Source: Oscillospiraceae bacterium
Lineage (GTDB): Bacteria > Bacillota > Clostridia > Oscillospirales > CAG-272
Length of the DNA: 17,611 bases
NCBI GenBank assembly: GCA_009779295.1
Contig: WREN01000011.1
Span: 1-17,611, forward strand
Direction of reading: 5' to 3'
Shown here: positions 14,160 through 17,611 of the stretch, piece by piece
Layout: each line of letters opens with the position of its first letter
How positions within the stretch are numbered: the first letter of the stretch is position 1
Made by a program: the position numbers and the translations under genes
The notes under the pieces: generated by a model
What the model saw: the letters and a program-made list of their open reading frames with translations, nothing else
What the model was told of the DNA's origin: nothing
Databases searched by the model: none

Positions 14160-14274
14160 AACACCCGCCGCCTACGGGCGGCACCCTCTTTAAAAAAGAG
14201 GGCAAGGATAAAAAACGTTCCAACCCCAGCCCTCTTTCGCAAAGAGGGTGCCGCCCGCAGGCGGCGGGTGTTTT
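14158..14274 (+). repeat. Branched inverted repeat (MITE/REP-like), element 2
   Basis: Two near-identical 45-bp arms (14158-14202 and 14230-14274) are inverted around a 27-nt spacer. Each arm contains an outer AACACCC, a GC-rich hairpin GCCGCC-TACG-GGCGGC (right arm: CGCA loop) and an inner hairpin CCCTCTT-AAGAGGG. The loops differ between arms. The left arm starts within the UroD-like TAA stop. Both ends run into T tracts when read outward, so it could end transcription in either direction. Its sequence is unrelated to element 1 but its architecture is the same. It encodes no protein. Confidence 0.9.
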
Positions 14275-14330
14275 TATTTTAAGAATTTCATAGAAATAAA
14301 ATATAAATATACATGGAGGAAAAAAACAAA

Positions 14331-14693
14331 ATGGAAAAAGGGAAATTAAATTGGGTATTCTGCGACGGAGATCTGCCGCCGAAAGACGACGGGTTGATGG
14401 ACGCGCACGAAGCGTTGATGGTTTTGAATTTAAGCGACGAAGAGGCTGTTATCAACGCTCAGGTTTTGTTTGAGGACAAAGACCCCGTTGAGGATGTTAT
14501 TTTGAAAGTACAATCAAAACGTGTAAAATGCTTCAGGTTGGATAAACCGCTCGGCGAATGTAATTATCAAATCCCGTTCGGGCAATACGCGCTTGTTTTA
14601 TGCAGTAACGTTCCCGTGTTTGCGGTGTTCGGACGGCTTGATACAAGACAGACAAACATGGCGTATTACACGGTTCAGGGACACAATTTTTAA
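14331..14693 (+). CDS. ASRT-family protein (Anabaena sensory rhodopsin transducer homologue)
   Basis: This 120-residue protein matches the ASRT family along its full length: NWVFCDGDLPPKDDG (7-21), HEALMVLNLSDEEA (26-39), VLFEDKDPVEDV, RVKCFRLDKPLG, then QIPFGQYALVL and the signature FGRLDTRQTNMAYYTVQG. In Anabaena the family member is a soluble tetrameric beta-sandwich that binds sensory rhodopsin. Most bacterial homologues lack a rhodopsin, and comparative work has proposed small-molecule, sugar-type binding instead. The gene is near carbohydrate genes here and no opsin is visible, which supports that view. The ATG at 14331 follows GGAGGA (14315-14320); the ATG at 14313 lies before it. It overlaps the convergent hydrolase gene by 4 nt. 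Confidence 0.92.
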   Translation: MEKGKLNWVFCDGDLPPKDDGLMDAHEALMVLNLSDEEAVINAQVLFEDKDPVEDVILKVQSKRVKCFRLDKPLGECNYQIPFGQYALVLCSNVPVFAVFGRLDTRQTNMAYYTVQGHNF

Positions 14694-15640
14694 TTTTTAA
14701 CAATTTTATATATTACCCCAACGATTAACAAAGCAATCAAACTTACGCCGGCGATCAATATGATATTTAACGGCGTTTGTTTTGGTGCGTGTGAAACCGG
14801 AATACTTTCCGCCGCATTTTCACTTAACGTTTTTGCTTCAACTGATATAGTTTCTATAATAACATCGTCATATATGGCGTTGGTATCTTTTGTTTGCGAA
14901 TACAACCAATCCCAGACTTCAGCATTTGAGTATGTAGGCGACCACGCGTCATGCCCGCCGCGCTTATATATAGTGTACAAAAATTTATCCGCGCCTATTT
15001 CATACATCCTTTCCGCAATCAAATCAGAGCCCGAAATCGGTACGATATAATCGCTGTCCCCGTGGAAATTCCAAATCGGCAAGTCGATCAACAATTCCGC
15101 TTTGCTTGAATCGCCGCCGCCGCAAATCGGAACCGCCGCCGCGAATAACTCGGTGTGCCGCGTTATCATATCCCAAGTTCCGTAACCGCCCATCGAATAG
15201 CCCGTGATATAAATCCGGTTTATATCGGCGTTGTATTTTTCGATTACGTCTAAAATGATTTTGTATACCGTTTGTAACGCATTTGATTCGGGAACGTCGT
15301 CGGTTGAGTAATCGCCCAGCGTCCAGTTCCAATTGACCCACTGCTCTTCCCACGGACATTGCGGCGCGATATAAATCGACGGATAATCGTAAAAATATCT
15401 GTCGGCAAAATATCTCGGCATAAACATGTGATTTAAGCCGTCTGATCCTCTTTCTCCGGAACCGTGCAAAAATATCAATACAGGATATTTTACATCCTCG
15501 TAATCTTCCGGAACATGCAAACGATAAACCAAATCATCAAATTTTTTGAACTCAAAATCCAATTCTTCCGCAGCGAAGATATTTGTATAAGTACAAAAAA
15601 TTAATATCAATAATAATATTACAATAAAAAATTTATTCAT
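14690..15640 (-). CDS. Surface alpha/beta-hydrolase (putative esterase), C-terminally anchored
   Basis: This 316-residue protein has a signal peptide (hydrophobic 4-18, likely cleavage after IFA-A near 23-24), an alpha/beta-hydrolase domain and a C-terminal membrane helix (about 290-312) followed by KIVKN. The oxyanion region is FLHGSGERGSDG (58-68). The nucleophile is Ser149 in GYSMGGYG, the acid probably Asp197 in HGDSDYIVP, and the histidine His230 in GGHDAW. The domain resembles feruloyl/acetyl esterase and PHB-depolymerase-like proteins of the polysaccharide-processing type. It would therefore be tethered to the outside of the membrane. A GGGAG sequence precedes the start by 8-9 nt. The terminator of spoVG lies directly upstream, so it may have its own weak promoter. 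It ends against the ASRT gene with a 4-nt overlap. Confidence 0.87.
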   Translation of the reverse strand: MNKFFIVILLLILIFCTYTNIFAAEELDFEFKKFDDLVYRLHVPEDYEDVKYPVLIFLHGSGERGSDGLNHMFMPRYFADRYFYDYPSIYIAPQCPWEEQWVNWNWTLGDYSTDDVPESNALQTVYKIILDVIEKYNADINRIYITGYSMGGYGTWDMITRHTELFAAAVPICGGGDSSKAELLIDLPIWNFHGDSDYIVPISGSDLIAERMYEIGADKFLYTIYKRGGHDAWSPTYSNAEVWDWLYSQTKDTNAIYDDVIIETISVEAKTLSENAAESIPVSHAPKQTPLNIILIAGVSLIALLIVGVIYKIVKN

Positions 15641-15654
15641 ATCGCTTCTCCCAT

Positions 15655-15706
15655 AAAAAATCTTTAAAGCATAAAGTTTATAAACTTATAACTTTAAAGA
15701 TTTTAA
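15655..15706 (-). terminator. AT-rich intrinsic terminator after spoVG
   Basis: Arms of 12 bp, AAATCTTTAAAG (15658-15669) and CTTTAAAGATTT (15692-15703), flank an inner perfect palindrome AAGTTTATAAACTT (15674-15687). Read on the minus strand the hairpin ends in TTTTTT. It begins about 20 nt after the spoVG stop. The stem has few G-C pairs, so termination may be partial. Confidence 0.75.
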
Positions 15707-15723
15707 ATTCATGTGATGTTTTC

Positions 15724-16029
15724 CTAAAACACGGTATCTTCATCGAGTATGACGATATCGTTTTCAGAAACCTCAAGCTCAGTATTATACGCGTCAATAA
15801 CGGCTTTTTCAAGCAGAGTTCTGAATTCCGCGTTAATTGGGTGTACAATATCCCGGTATGTGTCGTCCGGATTTTTTCTGCTCGGCATTACAATAAAATA
15901 TTTTTCCCTTGCGTATATTACTTTGACATCATGTACCGCAAGCTGATTATCAAATGTAATAGAAATAATTGCCTTCATCGGACCGTTTTCTTTAAATAGT
16001 TTTCGCACTTTGACATCTGTGATTTCCAT
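15724..16029 (-). CDS. spoVG: SpoVG, nucleic-acid-binding regulator
   Basis: This 101-residue protein begins MEITDVKVRKLFKENGPMKA and contains FDNQLAVHDVKVI, FIVMPSRKNPDDTYRDIVHP and NAEFRTLLEKAVIDAY, the conserved SpoVG core. SpoVG is a small RNA/DNA-binding protein that affects sporulation septation and virulence or cell-wall gene expression in Firmicutes. The acidic tail (EDTVF) is typical. I chose the ATG at 16027-16029 because GGGAGG (16038-16043) lies 8 nt upstream and the family starts here; an upstream start would add 13 non-conserved residues. It diverges from murC, and its leader holds two tandem hairpins. Its usual neighbours purR and glmU are not in view. Confidence 0.95.
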   Translation of the reverse strand: MEITDVKVRKLFKENGPMKAIISITFDNQLAVHDVKVIYAREKYFIVMPSRKNPDDTYRDIVHPINAEFRTLLEKAVIDAYNTELEVSENDIVILDEDTVF

Positions 16030-16067
16030 GGTTTTAACCTCCCAAAAGCTGATTTTAATTGTCCCCA

Positions 16068-16094
16068 CGGCAAATTGCCGACGGCATATAGCCG
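16068..16094 (-). promoter_or_regulatory. Tandem CGGC-N5-GCCG hairpins in the spoVG leader
   Basis: CGGCAAATTGCCG (16068-16080) and CGGCATATAGCCG (16082-16094) are two 13-bp dyads of the same form, 1 bp apart. They lie between the spoVG ribosome site and TATAAT-like boxes on the minus strand (16103-16108 and 16125-16130, neither with a good -35 box). They could be RNA hairpins in the spoVG leader or paired protein sites. Confidence 0.55.
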
Positions 16095-16163
16095 ATGATA
16101 TTATTATACAATATGAATGTTAATATTATACAAAGGAATCGAAATATTTTTTTGAATGAAATA

Positions 16164-16192
16164 TATACTTTTTCTAAAATTCGGTGTATAAT
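16164..16192 (+). promoter_or_regulatory. Probable promoter of murC
   Basis: TATACT (16164-16169), 17 bp, then a consensus TATAAT (16187-16192). The -35 box is weak. The predicted start near 16199 would leave about 18 nt before the ATG, including the AGGAG ribosome site at 16202-16206. Confidence 0.5.
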
Positions 16193-16216
16193 ATTATTAA
16201 CAGGAGTGATTTTTAA

Positions 16217-17533
16217 ATGAAAAAAATATTTTTTGTCGGTATCGGCGGAATAAGTATGTCGTCGCTCGCGGATATTTCGCGGTTGAACGGACATACCGTT
16301 GCCGGATATGATTGGGTAAAAAAAGATATAACAGAAAAATTAATACAGAAGGGTATTAATATTTCGTATGAAAATCTGGCGGAAAATGTCGAAGGATATG
16401 ATTTGGTTGTTTATACTTCCGCGATACCTGAGGATAACCCGCAATTGTTACATGCGCTTGAATTGAATATACCGTGCGTTAGACGCGATAAATTCTTAGG
16501 CGAGTTGATGTTGGATTACAAATATCGGATAGGCGTAGCCGGTATGCACGGAAAAAGCACGACGACGTCAATGATTTCGAATATTTATCTCAACACGGAG
16601 TTAGATCCGACGATAGTAAACGGTACTGAAATGGATGAATTGAACGGTTTGTACAGATTAGGAAGCAAAGAATATTTCATATTTGAGGCTTGCGAATACA
16701 CGGATTCGTTCCTCGCGTTTTATCCGACGACAGCGGTTGTTTTGAATATCGAAATGGATCACCCGGATTATTTTCACAGCATGGATCACATTTTGGATTC
16801 ATTCAAAAAGTATATAAACATCGCGGGAAAGTCAATTGTTAATTTAGATTGCGAAAATGTTAAAAAGATATGCGATACAAATTCAATAACTTTTGGTATA
16901 ATTAATCCTGACGTTAATTACCGTTCCGTGAATATATCGTACAAACACGGTTTTGCGTGCTTTGATATTTTGCATGACGATGAATTTTTCTGCTATGTAG
17001 AATTATCAGTACCGGGAGATCATAACATTTATAACGCGCTGGCAAGCGCCGCCGCCGCTCATCAAAACGGCGTCAATGCGGAGCAAATCGCCTACGGTTT
17101 ATCTGCGTTTAAAGGCGCGAAACGGCGGTTTGAATACAAGGGTATGTTTAACGGTGTGTATTTATACGAAGATTACGCGCATCACCCGTCGGAAATAAAA
17201 ACAACGTTGACAGGAATACGGCATTTGGGTTATAATAAAGTATGGTGTATTTTTCAGCCGCACACATTCTCGCGGACGGCGGAACTTTTCGACGATTTCG
17301 CGAATTCGTTTGGTGAAGCGGATGAAGTTATACTTGTGGATATATTTGCCGCAAGGGAAACAAATCAATATGGGGTAACGTCTAAAATGTTAGCTGAAAA
17401 GATTGAAGGGGCGGTTTACTGCGACAGTTTTGAAAGCGCAGCGGATCATGTAAAAAATAACGCTGCCGCCGGAGATATTGTCGTTTTGATGGGCGCCGGG
17501 GATGTAAATAAGATAGGAGATTATTTATTATGA
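16217..17533 (+). CDS. murC: UDP-N-acetylmuramate-L-alanine ligase
   Basis: This 438-residue protein is a full-length MurC. It adds L-alanine to UDP-MurNAc with ATP in the cytoplasm, the first amino-acid step of peptidoglycan synthesis. The N-terminal UDP-binding domain opens IFFVGIGGISMSSLA (4-18). The P-loop is GMHGKSTT (109-116). The central domain has NGTEMDELNG, EACEYTDSFL and NIEMDHPDYF, and the C-terminal domain has GAKRRFEYKG, EDYAHHPSEI, QPHTFSRT and VVLMGAGDVNKIG. GMHGKS replaces the more common GTHGKT, as in many Clostridia. The AGGAG ribosome site is 10 nt before the ATG. Its TGA overlaps the ATG of the next gene (ATGA). Confidence 0.97.
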   Translation: MKKIFFVGIGGISMSSLADISRLNGHTVAGYDWVKKDITEKLIQKGINISYENLAENVEGYDLVVYTSAIPEDNPQLLHALELNIPCVRRDKFLGELMLDYKYRIGVAGMHGKSTTTSMISNIYLNTELDPTIVNGTEMDELNGLYRLGSKEYFIFEACEYTDSFLAFYPTTAVVLNIEMDHPDYFHSMDHILDSFKKYINIAGKSIVNLDCENVKKICDTNSITFGIINPDVNYRSVNISYKHGFACFDILHDDEFFCYVELSVPGDHNIYNALASAAAAHQNGVNAEQIAYGLSAFKGAKRRFEYKGMFNGVYLYEDYAHHPSEIKTTLTGIRHLGYNKVWCIFQPHTFSRTAELFDDFANSFGEADEVILVDIFAARETNQYGVTSKMLAEKIEGAVYCDSFESAADHVKNNAAAGDIVVLMGAGDVNKIGDYLL

Positions 17534-17611
17534 GAAGAACAGCGATTTTACTTTTGGTTTGCATGTCTTTTATGATATTTGCGGGAGGGTGCGATCTTGT
17601 AAAAGCGGGAG
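17530..17611 (+). CDS. Lipoprotein, truncated by the window end
   Basis: The ATG at 17530-17532 overlaps the murC stop. The 27 visible codons give MRR, a hydrophobic stretch TAILLLVCMSFMIFA and the lipobox FAGGC with the lipidated cysteine at residue 21, then DLVKAG. It is a lipoprotein signal peptide; the mature domain is outside the window, so no function can be given. The 4-nt overlap suggests translation coupled to murC. Confidence 0.85.
   Translation, partial: MRRTAILLLVCMSFMIFAGGCDLVKAG

Noticed and set aside
16133..16157. A possible SigH-type promoter (AGGAATC...GAAT) on the plus strand upstream of murC.
   Set aside because: The spacer and the base preceding GAAT do not match the SigH pattern well, and a TATAAT box lies closer to murC.

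Overview
The window looks like chromosomal DNA from an anaerobic Gram-positive bacterium of the class Clostridia (Bacillota). The grounds are a SpoVG gene next to murC, three lipoproteins with lipoboxes, TGA used as a stop, strong AGGAGG-type ribosome sites, sigma-A promoters with extended -10 boxes, and a MurC P-loop of the GMHGKS type. No rRNA, tRNA, CRISPR array, transposase or phage gene was seen. Finer taxonomy cannot be read from the sequence.

Layout. (1) 70-1910: a MoaD/ThiS-like sulfur-carrier protein on the minus strand diverges from a small Bud32/APH-like kinase. A membrane-anchored C39-like peptidase follows, and its promoter overlaps the kinase terminator. (2) 1911-2023: a branched inverted repeat starts directly after the peptidase stop codon. 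(3) 2061-4716: two tandem paralogous lipoproteins (the second frameshifted), a beta-sandwich protein and a GH43-like glycosidase, closed by a strong terminator. (4) 4808-9473: an operator-like dyad and promoter, then a MoxR ATPase - DUF58 - transmembrane transglutaminase operon. (5) 9440-10531 (minus): a cytoplasmic GH99/WbsX-like enzyme whose 3' end overlaps the transglutaminase gene by 34 bp. (6) 10654-14159: an operon of a membrane-anchored protein, an NfeD-like protein, an OPA-type MFS transporter and a uroporphyrinogen-decarboxylase-superfamily protein. It diverges from the GH99-like gene through back-to-back promoters. (7) 14158-14274: a second branched inverted repeat, again directly after a stop codon. 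(8) 14331-14693: an Anabaena-sensory-rhodopsin-transducer (ASRT) homologue, convergent with a surface alpha/beta-hydrolase (14690-15640, minus). (9) 15724-17611: SpoVG (minus), diverging from murC, which overlaps by 4 nt a lipoprotein cut by the window end.

How the genes may work together. GH43-like, GH99-like, OPA-type transporter, UroD-like, ASRT and surface esterase genes together suggest uptake and intracellular processing of a carbohydrate or carbohydrate conjugate; this is inferred from families and proximity. MoxR-DUF58-transglutaminase is a known envelope-associated cassette, and murC and the lipoproteins are also envelope genes.

Most noteworthy points: two inverted repeats of unrelated sequence but the same branched design, each abutting a stop codon; an in-phase A AAA AAA slippery site that could join an ATG leader to an MFS gene lacking a good start; minus-35 boxes of divergent promoters only 2 bp apart; an ASRT homologue beside carbohydrate genes with no rhodopsin in view; and a one-base frameshift in a recently duplicated lipoprotein.
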